DNA of 53,375 bases from Roseateles chitinivorans (GTDB taxonomy: Bacteria > Pseudomonadota > Gammaproteobacteria > Burkholderiales > Burkholderiaceae_C): the NCBI RefSeq assembly GCF_002761755.1, contig NZ_PEOG01000038.1:1-53375 (forward strand), given 5' to 3'. Shown piece after piece: positions 8,287 to 17,450 of the stretch (position 1 is its first letter; every line of letters starts with the position of its first letter). The notes beneath the pieces were generated by a model that worked only from the letters and a program-made list of their open reading frames with translations, was not told the DNA's origin and did not search any database. The position numbers were made by a program, and so were the translations under genes.

Positions 8287-10461
8287 TCATGGCGCCGTCG
8301 CGACGGCGCGAACGGTGGGCGGGGCCGGGGTGGTGGACGGGGCGGGCGGCGCGACGCGGCCCTGCAGCCGGGCGACGACCTCATCGCGCGGTCCGTCCAG
8401 CACGACGCCCTGGGGCGACAGCACGATCACCCGATCGACCAGCGCCAGCATCGAGAGGCGGTGCGTCACGAGCAGCAAGGTCGCCTCGGGCTTCAGCAGC
8501 TGCTTCATCAGGCGGACCGTCGACTGCTCCAGCGCGTCATCCATGCCCGAGGTCGGCTCATCGAGCAGCCACACCGGGCGGTCGGCCAGGACCAGCCGGG
8601 TCAGCGCGACCAGTTGGCGTTGGCCGCCCGACAGGCCGCGCCCGCCCTCGGACAACTTCCGGTCCAGGCCCAGCGGGTGCTGCGTGACCATGGGCCACAG
8701 GCCGGTCCTGCGGCAGGCCGCCATCAGCACTTCGTCGCTGACATCGGGCAGACCGAAGAGCAGGTTCTCGCGCAGCGTTCCGGCGAACAGCCAGGCGTGC
8801 TGCGGGCCATAGGCCAGATGCGATGCACGCCAGCCGGCGTGGATCTGCTGCTGGTCCACGCCGTCGAGGTAGACCGTGCCGCGCGTCGGCTTCGACAGGC
8901 CGCAAGCCAGCGACAGCAGCGTCGTCTTGCCGGCGCCGACGGTGCCCAGGATCGCGACCTTGTCGCCAGGACGGATGTGCAGATGACCGATGCGCAGCGG
9001 CTCCTTCTGGCCGGGGTAGGCGAATTCGACATCGTCGAAGCGCAGCTCGCCGCGGACGGTCTCGGGGACGATGGGGCGTTCGATGGCCTCGTTGTCGACC
9101 TGCAGCTTGAAGATCGCGTCGAGCGCCTTCATCGAGGCGCGCGCGCTGCCCAGTTGCACCAGCAGCGGCGGGATGGAGGCCAGCGGCGACAGCACACGGC
9201 CGGAGAGGATCGAGCACGCGACGATCGCGCCCTGCGTCAGCTGTCCTTCGATCGCGAGGACGGCGCCGACGCAGATCAGCGAGATGTAGCTGACCTGCTG
9301 CAGCGCAGCGGCGATGTAGGAGGTGGTGTCGCTTTCATGCTTGAGCGCCTGGCTCTGCGCGGCATTCACTTCGCACAGCCCGGCCCAGCGGGCCTCGAAG
9401 CGCCATGCCGCGCCCAGGCCCTTGATGGCTTCGGTGCCTTCGATGGTTTCCACCAGCAGGCCGGTCTTGGCATTCGCGCCGGACTGGTTGCTCGCGGTCA
9501 GGCGGACGATGCGCCGGGCGCGCAGCAGGCCGGTGAGCACGGTGACGCCGAACAGCACGAGCGCCGGCAGCGCCATCCAGAAGCCGCCGATCGCCGCGAT
9601 GACCAAGGCGAAGATCAGCGCCATCGGCATGTCGAAGAGCAGGAACAGCGTGCTGGTCGACAGGATCCCGCGGATCGATTCGAAGCTCTGGACTTGCGAG
9701 GCGAGCGTGCCGACCGAGCCGGGGCGCTGGTCCAGGCGCACCGCGTTCAGGCGTGCCATCAGCGCCTTGGAGATGCCGATGTCCAGCCGCTTCAGTCGCG
9801 GCTCCAGCAGCGAAGCCCGGGCCAGCTTCAGCAGGAATTCGATCAGCACGGCCAAGCCGACGCCGGCGGTCAGCACCCACAGGGTCTGGACGCCCTGGTT
9901 GGGGATGACCCGGTCGTAGACCTGCATGGAGAAGAACGAGATCGCGATGCCGATCGTCGCCAGCACCCCGGAAAGTCCCGCGGCCTCCATGAAGACCGGC
10001 CATTGCCCGCGGATCTGCGAAAGCATCATGCCGCGCGCGCTGGAAACGCCTGACGGCGCGAGGTCGGCGTCGGCGATCGCGTGGAGGCAGGGAATGGCAT
10101 CGAGGACCAGGTCGCGGTGCAGACCGTCGGCGCCGGCGCAGGTCCAGAGCCCTTGCGCTGTCCGGGCCGTCACCACCTGCCATCCGCGTTCGGGGTGATG
10201 GCACAACAAGGGCAGCGCGGCGCGCTGGGGCTCGGGCAGCACGACGAACCGGGTCTGCTCATCCACACGTCCGGCAAGGTCGCGCGCCGCGTCCAGGCCG
10301 TCGCCGGCCAGCGCGGACGCCGCGCCATGCTGGCGGATCCGTTCAAGCGGAATGGGCCGGCCCGTGATGCGCATCCATTGCGCGAGGACGGTGGCGAGTG
10401 CGTCGGATGCGGGCGGTGGCGCGGTCGTTGAACCGGACGCGGAGGAGAGAAGGGCGGTCAT
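8287..10461 (-). CDS. Type I secretion ABC transporter with degenerate C39 domain
   Basis: 724 residues from the ATG at 10461. The N-terminal about 130 residues resemble the C39-like domain of RTX/LapB-type exporters but lack the catalytic Cys, as expected for transporters of C-terminal-signal substrates. Next comes a six-helix ABC exporter domain and an ATPase with Walker A around K512 (GTVGAGKTTLL), signature LSGGQRQ and Walker B VWLLDEP. It energises export through the HlyD-like and TolC-like partners. No RTX or large adhesin substrate gene is in the window, so the substrate must lie elsewhere. Confidence 0.92.
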   Translation of the reverse strand: MTALLSSASGSTTAPPPASDALATVLAQWMRITGRPIPLERIRQHGAASALAGDGLDAARDLAGRVDEQTRFVVLPEPQRAALPLLCHHPERGWQVVTARTAQGLWTCAGADGLHRDLVLDAIPCLHAIADADLAPSGVSSARGMMLSQIRGQWPVFMEAAGLSGVLATIGIAISFFSMQVYDRVIPNQGVQTLWVLTAGVGLAVLIEFLLKLARASLLEPRLKRLDIGISKALMARLNAVRLDQRPGSVGTLASQVQSFESIRGILSTSTLFLLFDMPMALIFALVIAAIGGFWMALPALVLFGVTVLTGLLRARRIVRLTASNQSGANAKTGLLVETIEGTEAIKGLGAAWRFEARWAGLCEVNAAQSQALKHESDTTSYIAAALQQVSYISLICVGAVLAIEGQLTQGAIVACSILSGRVLSPLASIPPLLVQLGSARASMKALDAIFKLQVDNEAIERPIVPETVRGELRFDDVEFAYPGQKEPLRIGHLHIRPGDKVAILGTVGAGKTTLLSLACGLSKPTRGTVYLDGVDQQQIHAGWRASHLAYGPQHAWLFAGTLRENLLFGLPDVSDEVLMAACRRTGLWPMVTQHPLGLDRKLSEGGRGLSGGQRQLVALTRLVLADRPVWLLDEPTSGMDDALEQSTVRLMKQLLKPEATLLLVTHRLSMLALVDRVIVLSPQGVVLDGPRDEVVARLQGRVAPPAPSTTPAPPTVRAVATAP

Positions 10462-10510
10462 GGCGGAGATCCTGAAAAGGGGCGGCGAGGAGTCGGCGGG
10501 CCGGCGGTGC

Positions 10511-11860
10511 TCATTCGCGGGCGGCGGCGTCGCCCAGCAGCAGCGCCAGGCGGTACCGGCCAGCGCGTTCGTCGATCGCGGCATCGCGCTGGGTCTGGCG
10601 GGTGGCGTGGGCTTCGCGGACCATGTTCAGCAGGTCCAGCCAGGCACGTTTGCCCGCCTCGAACTGCCGGCGGTAGGACGCCAGGACCTCTTCGCCGGTG
10701 GCGGCGGTGAGTTCGGCGTTGCGCAGCGAAGCGCCGGCCGCGGCGAAGCGCGTGTACTCCAGCTGGTAGTTGCCCAGGAGGTCCTGCTCGGTCGCGGCGA
10801 CCGCCGCCTCCGCGGCGGCGATGCGGGCGCGTGCCGCGTTGACGCCGGCGAGCCCGGCCAGCCCGCCCTGCAGGCCGGCCTGGAACACGAGACCGACGCG
10901 CTGATCCCGGTAGGCGCCGCTCTGGTGCTCCAGGCGCAGGCTGACGGTAGGCATCAGCGCCGCCTTGGCCTTGGCCAGTTCGTCGCGCGCCAGATCGACG
11001 TTGGCGCGCGCCAGCGCGATCTCAGGGGCGAGCTGGATGCGGTCCAGCACCTGGTTCAGCGCGGGTGCGGCCGGCTGCTCGCCGTCGAGCGCCGCCCGCA
11101 GGGACGGCTCGACCGGGCGACGAGCCAGGCGCGCCAGGCGGTCCCGCTGAAGGCCCTCTTCGAGCCGCGCCTGGGCGAGTTCGGCCTGGACGGCGCTTGC
11201 CCGGGAAGCCGCGAGCGCCGCATCGGCGTTGGTCGCGACGCCGGCCGCGTAGCGACGCCGGATCATGTCGAGCAGTTGGCGATGGCTGTCCTGCAGCGTC
11301 TCCAGCGCGTCGACGCGCCCCCGGGCCTTCGCCCAGTCCGCCCAGGTCTGGACGATCCTGAGCTTGAGCTGCAGTTGGGCCGCGAGCAACTCCTGCTGAC
11401 TGCTGCGCAGGGCCGTCCGGGCGGCGCCCAGGTTGGCGGTCAGCAGGCCGCCGCTGTACAGCGGCTGCTGCAGGCGCACCACGTTCACATAGCGGTGGCT
11501 GCCGCTGGCGAGCTCCCGGCTGATGCTGGGCGAGGGGCCGAACTGCCATTTCGCCGCGGTGATGCCGTCCTCGGCCGCGGCGATCGACGCGCGGGCGCGC
11601 TCGATCGAGGGATCCTCGGCCAGGGCGGTCACCAGGAAATCATCCATCTCCGCGCCCCAGCGGGTAGTGGACGGCGATGCGCTGGCAACGCCTGCGGCCG
11701 AGACGGCGGTGTCGTGCGCGGGGACGGGCGTGGTCGGCGTCTCGTCGGCCGCGGCCCGGGCGGCGCTCGCCGACAGCGTCGCGGCGACCGCGATATACCG
11801 CCATTTCGAGGTGGAAATAATCGCCCGCTTCGGCGCGCGGGATGAATTCTGAGTCAGCAC
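10511..11860 (-). CDS. TolC-family outer membrane channel of the type I system
   Basis: 449 residues starting at GTG 11860, supported by a GGAG five to seven bases upstream. It has an N-terminal signal peptide (cut near 'ARAAAD', about residue 36), then the two-repeat, coiled-coil-rich OEP pattern: paired long helices with 'QQPLYSGGLLTANL' and 'LEHQSGAYRDQRVGLVFQAGLQGGLAG', each of the amphipathic beta-hairpin type. It forms the trimeric exit duct. It is first in the operon, 49 bases before the ABC gene, so the promoter lies in 11861-12082. Confidence 0.9.
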   Translation of the reverse strand: MLTQNSSRAPKRAIISTSKWRYIAVAATLSASAARAAADETPTTPVPAHDTAVSAAGVASASPSTTRWGAEMDDFLVTALAEDPSIERARASIAAAEDGITAAKWQFGPSPSISRELASGSHRYVNVVRLQQPLYSGGLLTANLGAARTALRSSQQELLAAQLQLKLRIVQTWADWAKARGRVDALETLQDSHRQLLDMIRRRYAAGVATNADAALAASRASAVQAELAQARLEEGLQRDRLARLARRPVEPSLRAALDGEQPAAPALNQVLDRIQLAPEIALARANVDLARDELAKAKAALMPTVSLRLEHQSGAYRDQRVGLVFQAGLQGGLAGLAGVNAARARIAAAEAAVAATEQDLLGNYQLEYTRFAAAGASLRNAELTAATGEEVLASYRRQFEAGKRAWLDLLNMVREAHATRQTQRDAAIDERAGRYRLALLLGDAAARE

Positions 11861-11933
11861 CGGAAACTCCGTGGAGTGGTTTTGCTTCGGTGCTCAGTTT
11901 CGTTTCCCGTCTTGCCGGTCAACAATAGCATCT

Positions 11934-11997
11934 ATTTGCTAGCCTTTTGTCACCCGTCGACCTGCCTCCCCTGAATGGCGAATGAGCACTAGCAAAT
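11934..11997. promoter_or_regulatory. Inverted repeat in the type I secretion/copper-storage divergent promoter
   Basis: ATTTGCTAG (11934-11942) and its exact complement CTAGCAAAT (11989-11997) flank a 46-base spacer inside the 222-base divergent region. The segment is unusually AT-rich for this genome, as expected for promoters. It could be a pair of regulator sites controlling both directions. Confidence 0.4.
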
Positions 11998-12082
11998 TTG
12001 AGTAGTGGTCGTCGGCCGAGGCCGGGCGGGGAATGTCGGTTGCCGACATCCGGTCTCCACCACTCCTCCCCAAGGAAGCGCC

Positions 12083-12442
12083 ATGACCGCCCCTTCTGAA
12101 GACCTGGATCCGTGCATGCGGGCCTGCGCCGAGGCGCTGCTCGCCACCCGCCAGTGCGCGAACGCCTGTATCCGTTCCGGCGACCGCACCCTGGAGGCCT
12201 GTGCCCTGCTCGACCTGGATTGCGCCGACATCTGCGAGGCGACGCTGGGCGCGCTTTCGCGTCAGTCCGAGCACCACGGTGACTTCTGCGCGTTGTGTGC
12301 CCACCTGTGCCGGGCATGCGCCGAGGAGTGCGAGCGGCATTCCCATGCCCATTGCAAGCGTTGCGCTCAAGCCTGCCGCGCTTGCGCAGCCGCCTGCGAT
12401 GACCATGCCGGCGAACGGCATCGGCTGCAGCCGGCCGGCTGA
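12083..12442 (+). CDS. Cys-rich four-helix copper-storage-like protein (DUF326/Csp)
   Basis: 119 residues from ATG 12083 (AAGGAAG upstream), with 17 cysteines, many in CxxxC or CxxC spacing along predicted helices (PCMRAC, QCANAC, DCADIC, FCALC, HLCRAC, RCAQACRAC). This is the pattern of the DUF326 'four-helix bundle copper-binding' family, whose Csp members hold many Cu(I) ions inside a helical tetramer. There is no signal peptide, so it resembles cytosolic Csp3 more than exported Csp1. It is transcribed divergently from the type I secretion operon. Confidence 0.85.
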   Translation: MTAPSEDLDPCMRACAEALLATRQCANACIRSGDRTLEACALLDLDCADICEATLGALSRQSEHHGDFCALCAHLCRACAEECERHSHAHCKRCAQACRACAAACDDHAGERHRLQPAG

Positions 12443-12483
12443 GCGGCGCGCCATGCGTCCAGGGTTTTCGTGCCTGGATTCTG

Positions 12484-12509
12484 ATATTCAGCACGTCGGT
12501 GCTGAATAT
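12484..12509. repeat. AT-rich 11-bp palindrome after the copper-storage gene
   Basis: ATATTCAGCAC (12484-12494) pairs with GTGCTGAATAT (12499-12509) around a four-base loop. The gap 12443-12687 between two convergent genes also has several ATATTC/GATAT-like words (near 12524, 12585 and 12626). It may be a terminator without a T-run or a protein-binding palindrome. Confidence 0.4.
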
Positions 12510-12687
12510 TCACTTGTCGCTGGAATATGTCCGATCAGATTGGCGGCGTGATACCGCGAAAGCGAGAGCTTCCTGGATCGGATGGATATATTCGTGTCAA
12601 GGACGAACGCTTGGATTCACGGCCGGATATTGAGGGCGATTTGATGCTTCGCAAATCCGCCGCCCAACCGACGGTCGGACCCGCCCA

Positions 12688-14760
12688 TCAGCCGGAGGGG
12701 AGCGGCTCGACCCGAGGAGTCGCGAGGGCCGACACGAGCGGCAAGGTCAGGGTCGAGCGCGCACCGTCCGGCCCGCGCTCGAAGCGGTATTCCCCGCCCA
12801 TGCGGCGAGCGCGCTCCCGCATGTTGACGAGGCCCTGGCCGGTGGAGGTGCCGAAGGCCGGCCGCACCGGTGACGGCGAGCCGGTGGCCGATTGGCCATC
12901 GTCCTCGACCACCAGGACCAGGGCGTCTCCTTCCAGCCGCAGCGACAGGCCCAGGTGCGAGGCCCGCGCGTACTTCAGCGTATTGGCCACGCTCTCCTCG
13001 ACGATGCGCATCACCTCCTTGGACAGGCCCCCGAGCAGCACGCACTCCCGGTCGTTCTCGATGTCGTAGCTGACCTGGAAATCGGGCGCGCTCAACAGCG
13101 CATCCAGGTCCACGCTGTAGTCGAACAGGATGTCCTGGATCGGCCGGTGCTCGGTGGTGTCGGTCTCGCTGATGACCTCGCGCACGCCCTGGAGCACATC
13201 CAGCAGTCCGCGCTCGACCTGGTCGCGGTCCAGGCGGCCGTCCCGGACGCTGAAGATCGTCCGCACCAGCTTGGATCCGATGCCGTCGTGCAACTCGCTG
13301 TAGATCCGTTCGCGCTCCTCCTGCGCCGCTTCGCCGCGCTCCAGGTCGCGCTGCCGGGCGTGGCTGACGGCGAGTTCCATCTCGCGGCGGCGCAGCGCCT
13401 CGGCGAGGATGCGGTTGGCTTCGCGCACATGCTCGACGCTGGCGCGGAACTTCGTCAGGTGCACCCGCGCCATCACGATCAGCAGCGGCGGCAGGGCCAG
13501 GTGGGTCAGGTAGATCGGCGCGGTGAGCAGGCGCACCAGGGTCCAGTCGTCATCGCGGGGCGGCCGCCGGACCAACTGCATCAGCACGTTGTAGTCATGC
13601 AGGATGAGCGCGCCGGCCACCAGCACCGCCACCAGCAACAGCATCGCGTCGCTGCTGCGGGTCCGCCAGGCATGCCGCGCCAGGCGGAAGACGGCCCAGC
13701 CCTGGAAAGGCATCAGCACCCAGATCCAGAACATGTCCAGGTCCCACTCGACCAGCTGTCCGAGGAAGGGCCACACCGTCGCCGCACCCGCCGAGATGGC
13801 CACCAGCGTGCCCAGCGCGCGGCGACTCAGCGGCTGGTCGATGTAGCGCAGGATGAACTGGATCAGCAGCACGTTCAGCGCACCGGCGCACAGGTAGAAG
13901 GCCCAGAGCCAGAACGGGCGCCAGGGCGCCGGCATGTAGATCCACAGGGAGAGCGTGTAGACCGCGGCCCAGATCAGCGAGGCCGCGCCGAGCAGCCCGA
14001 AGGCCGGGTCGCTCCGGTTCGCCAACCACACGCCCACCATGAACAGGCCGGCCAGCAGGCAGAAGCCGCGCGAAGCATTCGCCAGGGTGCGGCACAGGAA
14101 GTCGATCGATTCGGCGACGTAGAAGGCGTGATCCGTGGGACCGACCAGCATTGGCGCGATGGTGAAGTAGGGCTCCCAGCTGTTGACCTCGATGGTGACG
14201 AGGTTCGGCCCGTCGCTGCGCAGCAGCTTGCGCGGCAGTTCAATGACCAGCGGTCGGAACCACATGAAGCGGGCATGCGGCCGTGATTGCGCCAGGCCGT
14301 TGAGCCAGACGCCGTTCAGGTAGACGTCGGCGCCATTGATCGCCTGCGAAAGCACCAGGCTCTTGGCGGGCGGTCGCCGCGTCGTGGCCGCCTCGCCGTC
14401 GCGCGCGGGATCGAAGCCGTCGTCCGGACCGATGAACGGCCCCAGGTCGATCTCGAAGACGGCGCGGTGCAGGGCCCGGTCGCCGTCGGACCGGACGAAA
14501 GCGGGGAGCGCGAGACGGTCCTGGGCGTCGACGAGTCGGCCCCCATCGCCGCGGCCCTCCGGGTCGGTCAGGGAAAGCTCGCGGAGTTCGAAACGCCTGA
14601 CCTCGGGCACGGCGGCCAGCAAGCCGGTGGGCAGGCTGGCCGCCCAGCCGGCGATCAATGCGACCAGCAGGAGGACCGAGATCGCGACAACGAACCGGAC
14701 CCGCCGCGCCAGTACGTCGTCCCGGCCGGCGGGGGCCGGCTGCGTGGCGTCGAGCGCCAA
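12688..14760 (-). CDS. 7TM sensor histidine kinase, NarX-type catalytic core
   Basis: 690 residues, apparently starting at TTG 14760. Order: one N-terminal membrane helix; a periplasmic beta-sandwich-like domain (about residues 50-220, with 'NGADVYLNGVWLNG' as in carbohydrate-binding 7TMR-DISM extracellular domains); seven hydrophobic helices (about 225-420); a coiled coil; HisKA_3 with H491 (YSELHDGIGSKL); and a HATPase with 'VANTLKYARASH', DDGQS and GQGLVNM. It should phosphorylate a NarL-type regulator. None is adjacent; the regulator at 6389-7054 is the nearest candidate. DUF2789 ends one base upstream. Confidence 0.87.
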   Translation of the reverse strand: MALDATQPAPAGRDDVLARRVRFVVAISVLLLVALIAGWAASLPTGLLAAVPEVRRFELRELSLTDPEGRGDGGRLVDAQDRLALPAFVRSDGDRALHRAVFEIDLGPFIGPDDGFDPARDGEAATTRRPPAKSLVLSQAINGADVYLNGVWLNGLAQSRPHARFMWFRPLVIELPRKLLRSDGPNLVTIEVNSWEPYFTIAPMLVGPTDHAFYVAESIDFLCRTLANASRGFCLLAGLFMVGVWLANRSDPAFGLLGAASLIWAAVYTLSLWIYMPAPWRPFWLWAFYLCAGALNVLLIQFILRYIDQPLSRRALGTLVAISAGAATVWPFLGQLVEWDLDMFWIWVLMPFQGWAVFRLARHAWRTRSSDAMLLLVAVLVAGALILHDYNVLMQLVRRPPRDDDWTLVRLLTAPIYLTHLALPPLLIVMARVHLTKFRASVEHVREANRILAEALRRREMELAVSHARQRDLERGEAAQEERERIYSELHDGIGSKLVRTIFSVRDGRLDRDQVERGLLDVLQGVREVISETDTTEHRPIQDILFDYSVDLDALLSAPDFQVSYDIENDRECVLLGGLSKEVMRIVEESVANTLKYARASHLGLSLRLEGDALVLVVEDDGQSATGSPSPVRPAFGTSTGQGLVNMRERARRMGGEYRFERGPDGARSTLTLPLVSALATPRVEPLPSG

Positions 14761-14761
14761 G

Positions 14762-14992
14762 TCAGTGGAGCGCCAGGTTCAGCTGGTCGACCACCTCGGC
14801 CCAGTCGGCATCGTCCAGCAGCATGTCGCGCAGCGCCTTCGCCTGGGCCGGCGTCCAGAATGGCGCGTCCTGGACCTTGACGCCGCCCGGCAGTGGGCGA
14901 TGGCGCGTGATGAAGGCGCGGATGTCGGCCTCACCGGCGGGCAGTCCCAGTTGCTCGAACAGCGCCGAGAACGGATGGACGACGGGTTCCAT
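14762..14992 (-). CDS. DUF2789-family small protein
   Basis: 76 residues from ATG 14992. The sequence 'LFEQLGLP', 'IRAFITRHRPL', 'DAPFWTPAQAKALRDMLLDDADWAEVVDQLN' follows the DUF2789 family almost throughout. Function is unknown; it is a short soluble acidic protein. It is directly upstream of the sensor kinase with a one-base gap, so both are likely on one transcript and may be translationally coupled. Confidence 0.85.
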   Translation of the reverse strand: MEPVVHPFSALFEQLGLPAGEADIRAFITRHRPLPGGVKVQDAPFWTPAQAKALRDMLLDDADWAEVVDQLNLALH

Positions 14993-15138
14993 GGGGTGTA
15001 CTCCTTGCGCGCTCGCGCTCCGCACATACTCATCAAGGCTAACATCACCAGCCTAACTCACAAGAGCCAGTCCAATGGCCGCAACACCTCGGGTCGGAGG
15101 ACGTCCGTGGCGCGTGCCCCGGATGGAATGAGAGAGCA

Positions 15139-15792
15139 GTGATCACCACCCATTTCCACATCTGCGCGTTCTTCGACAGTCGCGAGGAGGCCGGCCAGGT
15201 GCTGGCGCCGTTCTATCGCGAGGCGCAGGCGCGCAACGAATGCAACCTGCACCTGGTCGAGGCGGACCGGCTCGACGAGCATCGCACGCGACTGGGCGCC
15301 GCCGGCATCGACGTGCCGGCCTGCGAGCGTTGCGGACAGCTGGTGCTGCGACCGTGGCCTGACAGCGCCGGCGGCTTCGACGTCGAGGGACTGCTCGAGG
15401 CGATGGACCGCGCCACGGCGGAGCGCGGCGCGGCGTCCAGCCCCTTCGATGGCTTGCGGGTCATGGCGCAGATGGGCTGGGCGGTCCGTCCCGGCATCGA
15501 CCGGCTGGACCTGCTGGAATACGAGGCGCGACTCAACCGCGTGCTGGACACGAACCAGCAGCTCGCGATCTGCGTCTACGACCTGGCGCCGCTGGATGGC
15601 GCCACCATGATGGACCTGCTGCGGACGCATCCGCTCACGATGATCGGCGGCGTGCTGCGCGAGAATCCCTTTTTCACGCCGCCGGCCGAGATGCTGCGCG
15701 AGCTGTTCGCGCGTCGCGCCACCGGCCGGCGCCGCGGACGGTCGGCACCGGCGGCCCTTCCAGTGCCGGCACCGGGCCGGCGGGCCGAATGA
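15139..15792 (+). CDS. MEDS-domain sensory protein
   Basis: 217 residues from GTG 15139. The start 'THFHICAFFDSREEAGQVLAPFYREAQARN' followed by 'HLVEADRLDEHRTRL' matches the MEDS (DcmR-type sensory) domain, a RecA-like fold without obvious ATPase motifs that is thought to bind a small ligand. A basic, Arg-rich tail ends the protein. Its stop overlaps the start of the next kinase gene (ATGA), so the two are translationally coupled and the MEDS protein probably provides input to that kinase. Confidence 0.85.
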   Translation: MITTHFHICAFFDSREEAGQVLAPFYREAQARNECNLHLVEADRLDEHRTRLGAAGIDVPACERCGQLVLRPWPDSAGGFDVEGLLEAMDRATAERGAASSPFDGLRVMAQMGWAVRPGIDRLDLLEYEARLNRVLDTNQQLAICVYDLAPLDGATMMDLLRTHPLTMIGGVLRENPFFTPPAEMLRELFARRATGRRRGRSAPAALPVPAPGRRAE

Positions 15793-17402
15793 CCACGATG
15801 TCCCGAGAAAGAGAACCGTCCGCCGCCGATCGGGCGCTGCGAGACCTGATGGGTTTGCTGGCGTTGCCCGCGCTGTGGGTGGGCCGCGACGCCGCCACCG
15901 TGCTGCAGCTGACGACCGAGGCGGTCAACCGCATCGTCGGCACCGCCGTCTGCCTGGTGCATGCGCCGCTGGTGCCCGACGCCGCGCCCACGACGCTGCT
16001 GCAACTGGGCGGGGTGCGCGTCGCGCATGACGCGTGGACCGACTTCATCACCGCCTGCCGGCAGATGCCCGACGCCGCCGACACCGCCACCGCGCTCGAA
16101 TCGCCGCTGGGCACCTTGCGCGTCGTGCGCCTGTACCTCGGGCCAGCCGGTCGCGCGGGCAGCCTGTGGTTCGGCTCGTCGCGGCCGGACTTCCCCTCCG
16201 CGCACCAGAGCGCCTTCATGCGCGCGGCCGCGACGCTGGCATCCACCGGCCTGCACGCCGCCCGACTGGACCATGAGCGTGAACGCGCCGCCAGCGCCAA
16301 GGACGAGTTCCTGGCGATGCTCGGTCATGAACTGCGCAATCCGCTGGCGCCGATCTCCACGGCGCTGCACCTGATCCGGCTGCAGACCGGCCAGCTCTCG
16401 CGCGAGCACGAGATCATCGAGCGCCAGGTCGGCCATCTGTCCAAGCTGGTCGACGACCTGCTCGACATCACCCGCATCACGCGCGGCAAGATCGAGCTGT
16501 CGCGCGAGCCAGTGGATGTGCCTTTCCTGCTGAGCGATGCGATCGAGGGCGTCAGCCCGCTGCTCGAGGAACGCAACCACCAGTTGCGCGTCGCCTGCGA
16601 CGTCGGTCCGGAGCTGCGGCTGGTCGGCGACCGGGCGCGGCTGCGGCAGGTGGTGGTCAACCTGCTGAGCAACGCCGCCAAGTACACGCCGACCAACGGC
16701 CAGATCCGCGTCGCCGCGCGTGCCGAAGGCCAGGCGCTGGTGATCGAGGTCCAGGACAACGGCGCGGGCATCGATGCCGAGATGCTGCCGCGGGTGTTCG
16801 AACTGTTCGAGCAGGGCTCGACGACTCTGGACCGCTCCAAGGGCGGGCTTGGCATCGGCCTGGCGATCGTGAAGCAGCTCGTCGAGATGCACCACGGCCA
16901 GGTGGCGGTGCACAGCGAGGGCCCGGGGCAGGGCGCGACCTTCCGGGTCACGCTCCCGGCCGAGATCCATGCGGTGCCACCGGAACCCGGTCCGGCCGCC
17001 GAGGCGCTGGACACGCTGCCGCCGGTGCAGGGACGGGTGCTGGTCGTCGACGACAACCGGGATGCCGCCGAGACGCTCGGGCTGGCGCTGCGTTACGCCG
17101 GCTACGACGTGGTCACCACGACGCTGCCGCAGGAGGCGCTCGATCGACTGCGCGGCTCGCGTTTCGACGCCGCGGTGCTCGACATCGGCATGCCGGTCAT
17201 CGACGGCTACCAGCTCGCGACGCTGATCCACGGCGAGCTCGGCACGACCGCGCCGCGGCTGATCGCGTTGACCGGCTACGGCCAGGCCTCCGACCGCGAC
17301 AAGGCCCTGAGCAGCGGGTTCGACGAGCACATGGTCAAGCCGATCGACCTGGACCGGCTGACGCGCACGCTCGAGCGCCTGATCCGCGCCGATGCGCGCT
17401 GA
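15789..17402 (+). CDS. Hybrid sensor histidine kinase with C-terminal receiver
   Basis: 537 residues, ATG overlapping the MEDS gene by four bases. It has a GAF-like N-terminal sensory region (about 20-155) with no membrane segment; HisKA with H180 (MLGHELRNPL); HATPase (NLLSNAAKY, DNGAGID, GGLGIGLAI); and a receiver with VVDDN and phosphoacceptor D465 (AVLDIGMPV). It is a cytoplasmic kinase that can phosphorylate its own receiver. The coupled MEDS protein and the OmpR-type regulator 48 bases downstream suggest a single signalling cascade. Confidence 0.9.
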   Translation: MTTMSREREPSAADRALRDLMGLLALPALWVGRDAATVLQLTTEAVNRIVGTAVCLVHAPLVPDAAPTTLLQLGGVRVAHDAWTDFITACRQMPDAADTATALESPLGTLRVVRLYLGPAGRAGSLWFGSSRPDFPSAHQSAFMRAAATLASTGLHAARLDHERERAASAKDEFLAMLGHELRNPLAPISTALHLIRLQTGQLSREHEIIERQVGHLSKLVDDLLDITRITRGKIELSREPVDVPFLLSDAIEGVSPLLEERNHQLRVACDVGPELRLVGDRARLRQVVVNLLSNAAKYTPTNGQIRVAARAEGQALVIEVQDNGAGIDAEMLPRVFELFEQGSTTLDRSKGGLGIGLAIVKQLVEMHHGQVAVHSEGPGQGATFRVTLPAEIHAVPPEPGPAAEALDTLPPVQGRVLVVDDNRDAAETLGLALRYAGYDVVTTTLPQEALDRLRGSRFDAAVLDIGMPVIDGYQLATLIHGELGTTAPRLIALTGYGQASDRDKALSSGFDEHMVKPIDLDRLTRTLERLIRADAR

Positions 17403-17450
17403 GGGCCCGGCCCCCCGCCAGGCGGCCCGCGCGCGGGACGGCCTCCTAGA

